A stretch of 64,000 nucleotides of DNA from an uncultured Dermabacteraceae bacterium (GCA_946223075.1 CAMILZ010000006.1:1-64000), one strand, 5' to 3'; positions 54,677 to 64,000 are shown, counted from the stretch's first letter. Notes: generated by a model from the sequence alone, not told the origin. A program made the numbers and translations.

Positions 54677-56881
54677 TTACTCCTGCACGTGGCGCTCGGG
54701 GGTGAAGAACACGGCGCCGAGCGGCGGAACGCTCACGCGCACCGAGTAGTCGAGGCCGCCGTAGGGGACGGGCTCGGCCTGGACACGGCCGAGGTTGCCC
54801 ACCCCGCTTCCGCCGTAGACCACCGCGTCGGAGTTGAGAATTTCAGCCCACGCTCCTCCTTCGGGGAGGCCAATGCGGAAGGCACGCCACGGCTCGGGCG
54901 AGAAGTTGATGATCGCGACGACCGGGGTGCCCTCGCGGTCGTAACGCGCGAACGCCACGAGGTTGTGGCCCGCGGCATCGGCGTCGAGCCAACGGAAGCC
55001 CGCGCCTTCTTGATCGAGCTCGTACAGCGCCGGGTAGGTGCGCTGCACGCGGTTGAGGTCGCGCACGTAATCGTTGACGCCCTGGTGGAGGGGGAAATCG
55101 AGAAGCCAAAACGGGAGGGCCTGATTTTCGTTCCACTCCGTGCCCTGCGCGAAGTCGCAGCCCATGAAGAGAAGCTGCTTGCCAGGGTGCGCCCACATGA
55201 GGCTCAAGTAGGCGCGCAGATTCGCGGCCTGCTGCCAATCGTCGCCGGGGGCCTTCCGCAAGAGCGGGGCTTTGCCGTGCACGACCTCGTCGTGGGAGAT
55301 CGGCAGAATGAAGTTCTCCGAATACTGATAGACCATCGCGAACGTGAGCTCGTGGTGGCGGTACTGGCGGTAGATCGGATCCTGGCCGAGGTACTCGAGC
55401 GTGTCGTGCATGAAGCCCATGTTCCACTTGAAGCCGAAACCGAGGCCGCCCTGGTCGGTGGGCTTCGTGACGCCCGGGAAGGACGTGGATTCTTCGGCGA
55501 TCATCGTGATGCCGGGCGCACGCTTGTACGCGGTCGCGTTGACCTCCTTGAGGAAGTCGATCGCCTCGAGGTTCTCGCGACCGCCGTATTCGTTCGGGAT
55601 CCACTCGCCTTCGCCTCGTGAATAGTCGAGGTAGAGCATCGAGGCCACGGCATCCACACGAAGGCCATCGACGTGAAACTCTTCGAGCCAGTAGCACGCG
55701 TTCGCCACGAGGAAGTTCCGCACCTCGGTGCGGCCGAGGTCGAAGATATAGGTGCCCCAGTCGGGGTGCTCGCCCTTGCGCGGGTCGGCGTGCTCGTAGA
55801 GCGCGGTGCCGTCGAAACGGCCGAGCGCCCACTCGTCCTTTGGGAAGTGCGCGGGCACCCAGTCCATGATGACGCCGATCCCGGCCTCGTGAAGAGCGTT
55901 GATGAGGTAGCGCAGGTCGTCGGGGTGGCCGAGGCGCGAGGTGGGCGCGTAGTAGCCCGTGACCTGGTAGCCCCACGAACCGCCGAAGGGGTGCTCCGCG
56001 AGGGGGAGAAACTCAACGTGCGTGTACCCCATGTTCTTGACGTATTCCACGAGGGGATCGGCGACGTCACGGTACGAGGTGTAGGGGCGCCACGAGGCAA
56101 GGTGCACTTCGTAGATCGACATTTGCGATTTGAGCGGGTTCTTCGCGGCGCGCTCGGCGAGGAAGGCATCGTCGCTCCATTCGAAATCGGAGTCGACGAC
56201 GACGCTGCCCGTTGCGGGCGGAACCTCGGCGAGGCGCGCCATCGGGTCGGCCTTCTCGCGCCACACCTTGTCGGCGCCGAGGATGCGGAATTTGTAGACC
56301 GCACCTGCGCGCACGCCAGGCAAAAAGATCTCCCACACGCCCGAATCGCCGAGCGAACGCATCGAGGTGCGGCGGCCATTCCAACCGTTAAAGTCGCCGA
56401 TTACCTGGACGGCGGCGGCATTCGGGGCCCACACGGTAAAGCTCGTGCCCTGGATACCGTCGAGAGTGCGCACGTGTGCGCCGAGCGCACGCCACAACTC
56501 TTCGTGGCGGCCCTCGCGAATGAGGTGCAGGTCGAAGTCGCTGATTGTGGGGAGGAAACGGTAGGGATCGTCCACGATTTCCGTGCCGCCGCCCGGCCAC
56601 GTCACGCGCAAGCGGTGCAGCACGATCGGGGAATCGGGGGCCTCGAAGGCGCCGCTAAAAATGCCGTTGTACTCGTGGGCGAGCTCAATCTCGAGCCGCT
56701 CACCATTCTCGAGCCGCACGAGGGCTTCGACCTTGTCGGCGAACGGCTTGAGTGTGCGGATCGTGTACCCGCCTTCGTATTCGTGAAGGCCGAGGATCGA
56801 GTGCGGCGAATAGTACGAGCCGGTCGCAACCGACCCGAGCTCGTGCTCGCTCGCGGGGAGGAGGGGAGGGGCTGCGCTCAT
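54677..56881 (-). CDS. glgB: 1,4-alpha-glucan branching enzyme
   Basis: A 734-residue GH13 enzyme that creates alpha-1,6 branches in glycogen or in the glucan made by GlgE. It has an N-terminal extension and CBM48 domain (about 100-210, FTVWAPNAAAVQVIGDFNGW), then the barrel with nucleophile Asp in GLRVDAVASMLYLDYSR and acid Glu in MIAEESTSFPGVT. It is 24 bases downstream of glgE on the same strand. AAAGGAG lies upstream of the ATG. Confidence 0.96.
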   Translation of the reverse strand: MSAAPPLLPASEHELGSVATGSYYSPHSILGLHEYEGGYTIRTLKPFADKVEALVRLENGERLEIELAHEYNGIFSGAFEAPDSPIVLHRLRVTWPGGGTEIVDDPYRFLPTISDFDLHLIREGRHEELWRALGAHVRTLDGIQGTSFTVWAPNAAAVQVIGDFNGWNGRRTSMRSLGDSGVWEIFLPGVRAGAVYKFRILGADKVWREKADPMARLAEVPPATGSVVVDSDFEWSDDAFLAERAAKNPLKSQMSIYEVHLASWRPYTSYRDVADPLVEYVKNMGYTHVEFLPLAEHPFGGSWGYQVTGYYAPTSRLGHPDDLRYLINALHEAGIGVIMDWVPAHFPKDEWALGRFDGTALYEHADPRKGEHPDWGTYIFDLGRTEVRNFLVANACYWLEEFHVDGLRVDAVASMLYLDYSRGEGEWIPNEYGGRENLEAIDFLKEVNATAYKRAPGITMIAEESTSFPGVTKPTDQGGLGFGFKWNMGFMHDTLEYLGQDPIYRQYRHHELTFAMVYQYSENFILPISHDEVVHGKAPLLRKAPGDDWQQAANLRAYLSLMWAHPGKQLLFMGCDFAQGTEWNENQALPFWLLDFPLHQGVNDYVRDLNRVQRTYPALYELDQEGAGFRWLDADAAGHNLVAFARYDREGTPVVAIINFSPEPWRAFRIGLPEGGAWAEILNSDAVVYGGSGVGNLGRVQAEPVPYGGLDYSVRVSVPPLGAVFFTPERHVQE

Positions 56882-56905
56882 GTCTATCTCCTTTGGTGAC
56901 GGCGC

Positions 56906-58924
56906 TCAGTAGCGAATAACGCGGAGGATGTGGGCGGGGCGGTAGTCGGCGCTCAGCTCGACGTAGTTGTCGCGATCCCACAGGAATTGCTCGCCCGTGA
57001 GGAGATCTTCGACCATGTAATCGGAGTGAATATTGAGCGCCTCGGTGTCGATGTGCACCCACGTCGACGTGCCGCCCTGCGCCTCGGTCATCGAGACGAC
57101 GATGATCGTGTCATCCAGATCGTTCTCAGTGTCGCGGCCTTCGATATGCTTGGAGAACACGAGCACGCGATCGTCGTCGGAGCCGTGGAACGTCGTCGTC
57201 GTGAGAGTGTGAAGCGCGGGGTGGGCACGGCGCACCTCGTTGAGGCGAGTGAGGAGCGGCTCGAGCGAGCGACCCGAGTTCAGCGCCGCTTCGTAATCAC
57301 GCGGCTTGTACTCGTACTTCTCGTTGTCGATGTTTTCCTGCGCTCCGGGCCGCGGCGTGCTCTCCACGAGCTCGAAGCCGGAGTAGATCCCCCAGGTGGG
57401 CGAGAGGGTGGCCGCGAGGATCGCGCGGAGGCGGAACGCGTTCCAGCCGCCATTCGACATAAACGGCGTCAAGATGTCGTGAGTCGTGGGCCAGAAGCTT
57501 GGGCGCATGTAGTGCGCGGAGGCCTTGAGCTCCTCCATGTACTCGCGCAGCTCCTCGGGGCTGTGGCGCCACGCAAAGTACGTGTACGACTGGTGGTAGC
57601 CAACCTTCGCGAGCGTGTGCATCATCGCGGGCTTCGTGAACGCCTCGGCCAGGAAGAGCACTTCGGGGTGGGTTTCGCGGAACTCCGCGAGAAGCTCCTC
57701 CCAGAAGCGCACGGGCTTCGTGTGCGGGTTATCCACGCGGAAGAGAGTCACGCCGTGCGAGATCCAGTATTCGAGCACGTCGCGGACCGCTTCGTAGAGG
57801 CCCCGGTAGTCGGTATCGAAACTGAGCGGGTAAATATCCTGGTACTTCTTCGGCGGATTCTCCGCGTATGCAATCGAACCGTCTGCACGCACAACGAACC
57901 ACTCGGGGTGCTCTTTCACCCACGGGTGATCGGGCGAGCACTGAAGCGCGATATCGAGGGCCACCTCGAGGCCGAGACTCTTCGCGTGCGCAACGAAGCG
58001 ATCGAAATCCTCAATCGTGCCGAGGTCGGGATGGATGGCGTCGTGGCCGCCGTCGGAAGAACCGATCGCGTAAGGCGAGCCCGGATCCCCCTCGAGGGCC
58101 TCGAGGGTGTTGTTGCGGCCCTTGCGGTGAGTCGTGCCAATCGGATGAATTGGCGTGACGTAGGCGACGTCGAAGCCCATGCGCTTGATGCGCTCGAGCT
58201 GCGGGAGAGAGCTTTCGAGGGTGCCGGAGACCCAGCCACCCTGCTCAGGTTCGAAGTGTGCGCCCTCGGAGCGCGGGAAGAATTCGTACCACGAACCATA
58301 GAGGGCACGCTCACGCTCAACCCGCACGGCGATCTTTGCGGAACGCGTGGGCCAACGGCGCAAGGGGAACGTGGTCATCGCCTCGCGCATATCGGCGGCG
58401 AGGGCGGGGGCAATCCTGGCCGACGGATGCAGGCTCGTATTGGTGAGGGCGTCAATCGCCGCTTCGAGGCGGGCCTTGTGGGTCATCGGCCTCTTTTTCT
58501 TGGCGATCTCAGCGAGTGCAGCCTTGAGCACGATCACGCCCTCGGCGCACATGAGTTCTTCGTCGACACCCGCGGCGATCTTGACCTCAGCGTTGTGCGC
58601 CCACGTGAGGTACGGGGCGTCAAACGATTCCACGCGATACGCCCACTCACCCTCGCGATCCGGGCGGAAGCTGCCCTCCCAGTGGTCGAGACCGGGGTTC
58701 GTGCACACCATCGACGAGCGCACGGTTTCACCTTCGGGATCGGTCACGAGGAGCTGCATGCCCATCTGATCGTGACCCTCGCGAAAGCTCGTCGCGTGCA
58801 CGCGAACGCGCTCGCCCACGACCGCTTTGACGGGGAAGCGACCTCCGTCCACGTTCGGTGAGACGGACGTGATCGGAATGCGCCCGATCCCGGTGGTCAT
58901 CGCTGCTTTCGCCCTCGTGGCCAT
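56906..58924 (-). CDS. glgE: Alpha-1,4-glucan:maltose-1-phosphate maltosyltransferase
   Basis: A 672-residue GH13_3 enzyme that extends alpha-glucan with maltose-1-phosphate, the actinobacterial route linked to trehalose. It has an N-terminal domain (GRIPITSVSPNVDGGRFPVKAVVGE), then the barrel with nucleophile Asp in LFRVDNPHTKPV and acid Glu in LAEAFTKP. The ATG at 58924 is chosen because GGGAGG lies just upstream; the longer frame to 59143 overlaps glgX. It sits between glgX and glgB on the same strand. The maltose-1-phosphate makers (treS, pep2/mak or glgM) are not in this window. Confidence 0.96.
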   Translation of the reverse strand: MATRAKAAMTTGIGRIPITSVSPNVDGGRFPVKAVVGERVRVHATSFREGHDQMGMQLLVTDPEGETVRSSMVCTNPGLDHWEGSFRPDREGEWAYRVESFDAPYLTWAHNAEVKIAAGVDEELMCAEGVIVLKAALAEIAKKKRPMTHKARLEAAIDALTNTSLHPSARIAPALAADMREAMTTFPLRRWPTRSAKIAVRVERERALYGSWYEFFPRSEGAHFEPEQGGWVSGTLESSLPQLERIKRMGFDVAYVTPIHPIGTTHRKGRNNTLEALEGDPGSPYAIGSSDGGHDAIHPDLGTIEDFDRFVAHAKSLGLEVALDIALQCSPDHPWVKEHPEWFVVRADGSIAYAENPPKKYQDIYPLSFDTDYRGLYEAVRDVLEYWISHGVTLFRVDNPHTKPVRFWEELLAEFRETHPEVLFLAEAFTKPAMMHTLAKVGYHQSYTYFAWRHSPEELREYMEELKASAHYMRPSFWPTTHDILTPFMSNGGWNAFRLRAILAATLSPTWGIYSGFELVESTPRPGAQENIDNEKYEYKPRDYEAALNSGRSLEPLLTRLNEVRRAHPALHTLTTTTFHGSDDDRVLVFSKHIEGRDTENDLDDTIIVVSMTEAQGGTSTWVHIDTEALNIHSDYMVEDLLTGEQFLWDRDNYVELSADYRPAHILRVIRY

Positions 58925-58961
58925 TGTGCCTCCCAAACTCGGCGTCGTCGTGATCTGCGCC

Positions 58962-61163
58962 TCAAAGTTTATCGGGATGCGCTGGGAGATTGTCGGCACT
59001 TCCCGACCACCATTTTGGCGCACGCCAACCGTCGGATTGCACGACGGCGACCGTTGGCCCATCGAGGTGGAGGCGTTCGTTTTCACGGTCCAGCCTCGCC
59101 CCACCGAGCGACGAATCAAGCGCGATTCTGAGCGGCCCTGCACCCCATGCGCTCGCGGGCAGTTGCACGTCGCGCGGGCCCTGCTCGTTGCTCATGACCA
59201 CGACGGTGAGGCCATCGCGGTGAGGGATCGCGATCGTCAAGTGTCGGCGTTCGGGATTGAACCAGTCGCCGTGGCTCATGGGGGAAGCATCGCCCTTGAG
59301 CCACGTGATGCCGCCCGAGTCGCGATCCTCGAGGCTCGCCTCGTCGAAAAAGGTCGAGGGGCGCAGAGCGCTGAGCGCGCGGCGTGCGGCGATCGCCTCT
59401 TTGGTGAAGGTGAGCTGACGTTCGGTGCGCGCATTGGACTCCCACGAAAGCCACGTGAGTGCGCTGTCGTGGCAATAGGCGTTGTTATTGCCTTCTTGCG
59501 TGCGAAGGCGCTCGTCGCCCGCGGTCATCATGGGCACGCCCGCGCTCGTGAGGAGGGTGGCGAGGAGATTGCGTGCGCTGCGATCGCGCACGTCCTCGAG
59601 TGCGCCGTCGGGGCCTTCGGTGCCGTGGTGGAACGAGCGATTGTTGTCCGTTCCGTCCCGGCCATCCTCACCGTTGTCGACGTTGTGCTTGTCGTTGTAG
59701 GTCGTGAGGTCGGCGAGTGTAAAGCCGTCGTGCGCGGTCACAAAGTTGATCGAGGCGAGCGGTGAGCGCATCGAGCGGCCCGCGGGGAGATCATGCGGAT
59801 CGGCGCGGCGGAACACGTCCGCGGATCCCGCGAAGCGTGTCGCGAGATCGCGAATATAGGGGTGCTGGGGAGAACCGTGCTCGCTCAGTTCGCGGTTGCT
59901 CGAGAGCCAGAAGCCGCGGATGTCGTCGCGGTAGGAGTCGTTCCACTCGCTCATGCCTGCGGGGAAATTGCCGGTTTGCCAGCCGAAGCTGCCCACGTCC
60001 CACGGTTCGGCAATGAGCTTGATGCCCGCGAGCGCGGGGTCTGTGCGCATCGCGGTCAAAAGCGGGTGTTTCGGGTCGAAGCCGTTCTCGCCTCGCGCGA
60101 GGGTCGTCGCGAGGTCAAAGCGGAAACCGTCGACTCCGACGGTGGTGGCCCAGAACCGGAGCGAGCGCATGATCAGATCCACGACGAAGGGGCTTCGCGC
60201 GTCGAGCGTGTTGCCGGTCCCCGTGAAATCGGCGAGGTGGCCGGAATCCTGCCAATAGTACTCGCGCGCATCGAGCCCGCGGAAGGATACGCAGGGGCCG
60301 TCCTTGGCACCTTCGGCCGTATGGTTGTAGACGACGTCGAGGATGACCTCGATCCCCGCGGCGTGCAGGGCGTTGACCATGTCTTGGACCTCGGCGAGTA
60401 CGGCGGCGGGGCCCTGTTCGCGCGCGGCTTTGGTCGCGTAGCGAGGGTTCGGGGCGAAGTAGCTCAGGGTGTTGTATCCCCAGTAGTTCGTGAGGCCGAG
60501 GCGTGTGAGGTGGACTTCGTCGAGAGCGGCGTGAATCGGGAGGAGTTCGATTGCGGTGATGCCGAGGTCTCGAAGGTAGGTGAGCGAAGCGTCGTGGGCG
60601 AGGCCCGCATAGGTACCGCGCAGCTCGGGCGGGAGGTGGGGGTTGAGTTTCGAGAAGCCGCGCACGTGGGCTTCGTAGAGGATCGTGTCGCGAAGGGGGG
60701 TGCGGGGTCGCAGCGTGGGGTCGAAGCGTTCGGGCCTCACGTGGGTCACGACGGAGTGGATGGCCGAGTCGGCATTGTCGTGCGGGTCGAGGCGGAGGGG
60801 TTCGACGGGGCGCAAGCCTGAGTCGACGGTATGCGCGAACATCGATTCGAGGAGCGAGGAGGCATGGTCGATGCCGTGGGCGTAGGGGTCGATGAGCAGC
60901 TTGTTGGGGTTGAAAACGAGCCCGTGCTCTGGTGCCCATGGGCCGTAGGCGCGCAGGCCGTAGTGGGTGCCTTCCGTAAGCCCGTCGACGGCTCCCCAGT
61001 GGACGCCCGCATCGACGTGGGGGAGGGGAATGCGCCGTTCGCGCCCGTTTTCGAAAACGCACAGGTCGATGCGCTCGGCGCGCGGGGCGGGGATCGAGTA
61101 TGTTCCGACGCCTGCCGAGTTCACGGTGAGGCCGGGATTTGTGGGAGGGGGAGGAACGGTCAC
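58962..61163 (-). CDS. glgX: Glycogen debranching enzyme GlgX (isoamylase type)
   Basis: A 733-residue GH13_11 enzyme that hydrolyses alpha-1,6 branches. An N-terminal CBM48-like domain (GVGTYSIPAPRAERIDLCVFENG) leads to the barrel with ILYEAHVRGFSKLNP, VILDVVYNHTAEG, nucleophile Asp in VDGFRFDLAT, acid Glu in LIAEPWD, and FVTAHDGF. It is the first gene of glgX-glgE-glgB. The GTG start at 61163 is the only reasonable one; the ribosome site is weak. Confidence 0.95.
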   Translation of the reverse strand: MTVPPPPTNPGLTVNSAGVGTYSIPAPRAERIDLCVFENGRERRIPLPHVDAGVHWGAVDGLTEGTHYGLRAYGPWAPEHGLVFNPNKLLIDPYAHGIDHASSLLESMFAHTVDSGLRPVEPLRLDPHDNADSAIHSVVTHVRPERFDPTLRPRTPLRDTILYEAHVRGFSKLNPHLPPELRGTYAGLAHDASLTYLRDLGITAIELLPIHAALDEVHLTRLGLTNYWGYNTLSYFAPNPRYATKAAREQGPAAVLAEVQDMVNALHAAGIEVILDVVYNHTAEGAKDGPCVSFRGLDAREYYWQDSGHLADFTGTGNTLDARSPFVVDLIMRSLRFWATTVGVDGFRFDLATTLARGENGFDPKHPLLTAMRTDPALAGIKLIAEPWDVGSFGWQTGNFPAGMSEWNDSYRDDIRGFWLSSNRELSEHGSPQHPYIRDLATRFAGSADVFRRADPHDLPAGRSMRSPLASINFVTAHDGFTLADLTTYNDKHNVDNGEDGRDGTDNNRSFHHGTEGPDGALEDVRDRSARNLLATLLTSAGVPMMTAGDERLRTQEGNNNAYCHDSALTWLSWESNARTERQLTFTKEAIAARRALSALRPSTFFDEASLEDRDSGGITWLKGDASPMSHGDWFNPERRHLTIAIPHRDGLTVVVMSNEQGPRDVQLPASAWGAGPLRIALDSSLGGARLDRENERLHLDGPTVAVVQSDGWRAPKWWSGSADNLPAHPDKL
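61104..61116 (+). repeat. One-mismatch copy of the 13-mer (TCCGACGCCTGCC)
   Basis: Inside the start of glgX, antisense to the gene. Position 9 is C instead of T. Confidence 0.55.
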
Positions 61164-61297
61164 GACGACATTGTTTCAGACATCCGTTGTATGCCGTGTT
61201 TTTGACGTGCTTTCGAGGGCGGTTCGGTATTGTCGAGGCGTGGTGCGCCTCCTCGCGCACGTGTGATCGATTGGGAAGCGGCAAAAGAGGTACGTAC

Positions 61298-62365
61298 ATG
61301 AGCATGAATGGTGGGGCCCCCTCGCCGCGTCCGGTGGGCCAGCAGCCTTCCCGCACGCGCACGTTTCAGCCGGAAAGCCCCGTGCTTGGGCCAGCCGAGC
61401 GCGAGAGGGCGGCGCACATCGTCCAGAACATCACGGGCGTCTTCGGTACGCGCGTTGTGGGCCAGGAACGCTTGAGGCTCGCGCTTCTCACGAGTCTCGC
61501 GGCCGGTGGTCACGTGCTTCTCGAATCCGTTCCGGGCCTCGCGAAGACGACCGCGGCCCAGGCACTCGCGAGCGCGATTGGCGGTTCCTTCCGGCGTATT
61601 CAGTGCACCCCTGACCTCATGCCGAACGACATCATCGGCACGCAGATCTTCAACTACGGCACTGGCGAGTTCACGACCCAGCTCGGCCCAGTCCACGCGA
61701 ACATCGTGCTCCTCGACGAGATTAACCGTTCGAGCGCGAAGACTCAGTCGGCGATGCTCGAGGCGATGCAGGAGCGCCAAACCTCGATCGGCGGCGAGGT
61801 GTACCGCCTCCCTCACCCGTTCATGGTGCTCGCGACCCAGAACCCGATCGAGGAAGAAGGCACGTACGTTCTTCCCGAGGCCCAGATGGACCGCTTTCTC
61901 ATGAAGGAGATCCTCACGTACCCGAAGCCGGCGGAGGAGCACGAAATTCTCGACCGCTCGACATCGGGCACTCTCGCCGCACCGAAGAACGTGCAGCCGA
62001 GCGTGAGCCTCGACGACATCGAGTTTCTTCAGCGCGCTGTGGATCGCGTGTACGTGGATGCAGCGGTCAAACGCTACATCATCGACCTCGTGTTCTCGAC
62101 TCGCGGTTCGGGGCCGCGCCCCATCCAAAATCTCACGCAGTCGGTGCGCGTGGGCGCTTCTCCGCGTGGTTCACTCGCCCTCATGCGCGTCGCGCAGGCC
62201 CACGCCCTCATCGAAGGTCGCGACTACGCGACTCCGGACGACGTGCGCGCGCTGCGGTACTCGGTTCTTCGTCACCGCCTCGTGCTCACCTTCGATGCGC
62301 TTGCGAGTGGGATCACGCCCGAGACGATCATCGACGCGGTGTTCTCCGCGGTTCCGCTTCCGTAG
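61298..62365 (+). CDS. MoxR-family AAA+ ATPase
   Basis: A 355-residue ATPase. Walker A ESVPGLAKT near 77-85, Walker B IVLLDEINRSS near 140-150, sensor 1 LATQNPIEEEGTY, and the lid domain at the C-terminus. MoxR proteins work as chaperone-like ATPases with VWA-domain proteins, often in cell envelope or metal-insertion functions. The ATG at 61298 has AGAGG upstream. It heads the operon MoxR-DUF58-membrane protein-VWA. Confidence 0.94.
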   Translation: MSMNGGAPSPRPVGQQPSRTRTFQPESPVLGPAERERAAHIVQNITGVFGTRVVGQERLRLALLTSLAAGGHVLLESVPGLAKTTAAQALASAIGGSFRRIQCTPDLMPNDIIGTQIFNYGTGEFTTQLGPVHANIVLLDEINRSSAKTQSAMLEAMQERQTSIGGEVYRLPHPFMVLATQNPIEEEGTYVLPEAQMDRFLMKEILTYPKPAEEHEILDRSTSGTLAAPKNVQPSVSLDDIEFLQRAVDRVYVDAAVKRYIIDLVFSTRGSGPRPIQNLTQSVRVGASPRGSLALMRVAQAHALIEGRDYATPDDVRALRYSVLRHRLVLTFDALASGITPETIIDAVFSAVPLP

Positions 62366-62373
62366 GGGCCGTT

Positions 62374-63267
62374 TTGGCGTCGCTTCTCACGAGGGTCAAG
62401 GCCAAAGTTGAGATCACGACCACCAAAAAGGTGCGTGGTCTCATCGCTGGTCGCGCCCGCTCCCTGTTCAAGGGCAGTGGCGAGGATTTCGACGACCTCA
62501 AGTACTACCAGCCGGGCGACAAGATCTCGGACATCGACTGGAAGGCGACCGCCCGAAGCGGGGAGCCGCTCATTCGCCAGTTCAACGAGGAGCGCGTGCG
62601 CTACCTTTGCGTGATCGGCGATACGTCGGGGGCGATGGCGGCGACTGCCGCCGACGGCACATCGAAGCGTGACGCGCTCGTGACCGCCGCGGGATTCCTG
62701 TGCTACCTCGCCCACACGAACGGCGATCTCGTGGGTCTCGTCGCGGGTACGCCCGGCGATCAGCGCCAGCTTCCCGCTCGCTCGTCGCGCGGCCATCTCG
62801 AACTTCTTTTGCGCACCCTTCACAAGAACACCGTTCTTGGCGGTCCCCCCGCCAACGTCGAGTGGGCGCTCACGCGAGCGCTCCGCCTCACGCGCCGCTC
62901 GAGCCTCATGCTTCTCATCACCGACGAGGCGAATCCCGGGCCCGAATGTGAGGGCGTGCTGCGCCGCCTCATGACGCGCCACGACGTTCTCGTGGTGCGA
63001 GTCCGCGACGCTGACCCGCTTGGTCGCGTGGATCTCGACGCCGATCTCATCGACCCCGGCTACCCGCGCGAAATCCTCCGCCACACGCGTACGGTGAAAG
63101 CCGTGCAGGCGGAGGCCGATGCCTTTCGCGAGAGGCGCGAAGCCGACATCACGGCCATGCTCGACTCACTCGGGATTGTCCACACTCTCACCGACGGCGA
63201 CAACCACGTCGTCGACGACATGATCGCCATGTTCCGCAGGCAGGGGGCGCGCCATGGACGGCCTTGA
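62374..63267 (+). CDS. DUF58 domain-containing protein
   Basis: A 297-residue protein with the DUF58 signature DFDDLKYYQPGDKISDIDWKATARSGEPLIRQFNEER (shown here only as a region, about residues 38-73), followed by a VWA-like domain with an altered metal site (VIGDTSGAM where D-x-S-x-S is usual). Such proteins are regular partners of MoxR ATPases. The start is a TTG eight bases after the moxR stop. It overlaps the next gene by fourteen bases. Confidence 0.9.
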   Translation: MASLLTRVKAKVEITTTKKVRGLIAGRARSLFKGSGEDFDDLKYYQPGDKISDIDWKATARSGEPLIRQFNEERVRYLCVIGDTSGAMAATAADGTSKRDALVTAAGFLCYLAHTNGDLVGLVAGTPGDQRQLPARSSRGHLELLLRTLHKNTVLGGPPANVEWALTRALRLTRRSSLMLLITDEANPGPECEGVLRRLMTRHDVLVVRVRDADPLGRVDLDADLIDPGYPREILRHTRTVKAVQAEADAFRERREADITAMLDSLGIVHTLTDGDNHVVDDMIAMFRRQGARHGRP

Positions 63268-63715
63268 GATCATTGACCCGCCGCAATACTCCATCGCGTG
63301 GCTCATCCTCGCGGTGCTGTGCGCGATCGTCATCATCGCGCTCATCGTGGCGCTCCTTCGCCTCACGAGATGGCTCGTGGAGCGCAACGCCTATCGCCAC
63401 CGCCCCGACGCCCGTGACGCGCTCAAAGCCGAGTTCCTCCGCTCGATCAACGCCATCGGCGACGATGTGGAGGCCGGAAACATGACCGCCCGAGACGGGC
63501 ACCGCGAGCTCGAAACGGTTTTGCGCGTCTTCGTACTCCGCAGCGAGGGCCTTGATATTCGCCGAGAACCTCTCGAGCGAGTCCTGGCCGATCCGCGCAC
63601 GGCAAGCGTCGGAACCCTCCTGGCGCGCACCCACGAAGCGGGTTATGCACGCGAAAGCGGCACGCGCCTTTCCGAGAGTCTCCACGCAGCGAGGGCGGTG
63701 GTCCGCGCATGGTGA
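63254..63715 (+). CDS. Small membrane protein of the MoxR-VWA operon
   Basis: A 153-residue protein with one membrane helix (about 14-37) and a cytoplasmic helical domain. No family is recognised, but a protein of this size and layout often stands between DUF58 and the VWA gene in such operons. It overlaps both neighbours. An exact copy of the 13-mer lies within it. Confidence 0.75.
   Translation: MDGLEIIDPPQYSIAWLILAVLCAIVIIALIVALLRLTRWLVERNAYRHRPDARDALKAEFLRSINAIGDDVEAGNMTARDGHRELETVLRVFVLRSEGLDIRREPLERVLADPRTASVGTLLARTHEAGYARESGTRLSESLHAARAVVRAW
63601..63613 (-). repeat. Exact copy of the 13-mer TCCGACGCTTGCC (minus strand)
   Basis: Inside the small membrane-protein gene; on the + strand it encodes part of TASVG. 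Confidence 0.8.
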
Positions 63716-64000
63716 TGAGTTTCTGGTGGGTGAGCTGCCTCCTCCTGATCGCGGGGCTGATCGCCTGGGCCCTCGCCTACCTCAATAGGCGAGTGGTGCG
63801 CAATCGCGCCATTTTCGTGGGCAACACGAGCTACCTCGACCACCTTCCGAGCGTGCGCCGAGCGCAGCGAACCTCGCGAGTGCTGCGCCTCGTGAGCGTT
63901 GCGCTCGCGGGCACTCTCGTGCTCACGGGCGCTCTCCTCTCGGGTCGCCTCGCGAGCGAACGCGTGGAGACCCCTTCGTTCAAAAACCGCGACATCGTGC
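63709..64000 (+). CDS. VWA-domain membrane protein (BatA-like), N-terminal part
   Basis: Open to the right edge; 97 codons are visible. It begins with a membrane helix (FWWVSCLLLIAGLIAWALAYL), a basic loop, a second helix (VSVALAGTLVLTGALLSG), and then PSFKNRDIV, which in this family directly precedes the first VWA motif (L-x-x-D-V-S-x-S). Start options are ATG 63709 and ATG 63715, the latter touching the previous stop (TGATG). Confidence 0.75.
   Translation, partial: MVMSFWWVSCLLLIAGLIAWALAYLNRRVVRNRAIFVGNTSYLDHLPSVRRAQRTSRVLRLVSVALAGTLVLTGALLSGRLASERVETPSFKNRDIV

Overview
The window is chromosomal DNA of a high-GC Gram-positive actinobacterium. The markers are a fused 2-oxoglutarate decarboxylase (Kgd), a SigR/RsrA pair, the 24-residue ribosomal protein bL37, the mismatch endonuclease NucS, GlgE, and a Rho with a long Asn/Arg/Asp-rich insert. 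Gene order and protein style suggest Micrococcales, possibly the Dermabacter/Brachybacterium group; that placement is inference, made without a database search.

Layout. 1-13.6 kb is core genome: aroA (cut by the window edge), a DoxX-like protein, sigR-rsrA, bL37, a degenerate SGNH protein, kgd, a two-component system, two CorC/CNNM-type membrane proteins, an M23 peptidase overlapping tsaD, and tRNA-Arg(CCG).

13.63-19.88 kb is an integrated mobilizable plasmid-like element in the tRNA-Arg gene. It carries ardA in its own repeat-flanked cassette, a MobV-type relaxase, a candidate oriT, a small coiled-coil protein, a large HUH-endonuclease/helicase Rep with iteron-like repeats inside its 5' coding region, an excisionase and a tyrosine integrase. 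Twelve-bp repeats occur at both ends, and on the right they encode the integrase tail.

19.9-27.7 kb is a defence block: a DUF3800 protein with a probably leaderless start, then a complete type I restriction-modification operon (hsdM-hsdS-hsdR). An antirestriction gene (ardA) and its type I target class therefore sit about 7 kb apart. Two 29-bp palindromes spaced 40 bp lie between hsdR and the next gene.

27.8-50 kb is core again: a fused trehalose-6-phosphate synthase/phosphatase, lysA, hom-thrC-thrB (thrB has a late frameshift), rho, rpmE, prfA-prmC-tsaC-wecA-atpI, and the complete F1Fo ATP synthase operon atpBEFHAGDC. These form long runs on the + strand with many 1-14 bp overlaps, which implies translational coupling.

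49.4-64 kb holds nagA and nucS on the minus strand, a membrane protein/lipoprotein/thioredoxin-fold trio on the + strand, a glycogen cluster glgX-glgE-glgB on the minus strand, and the start of a MoxR-DUF58-VWA operon cut by the right edge. OtsAB and GlgE/GlgB/GlgX together indicate active trehalose and alpha-glucan metabolism.

The most notable unexplained signals are the 13-mer TCCGACGCTTGCC (four exact and five one-mismatch copies, none inside the two islands), the iteron-like repeats read in different codon frames in rep, the dual-use arm repeats of the integrase gene, and the palindrome pair at 27.74-27.81 kb.
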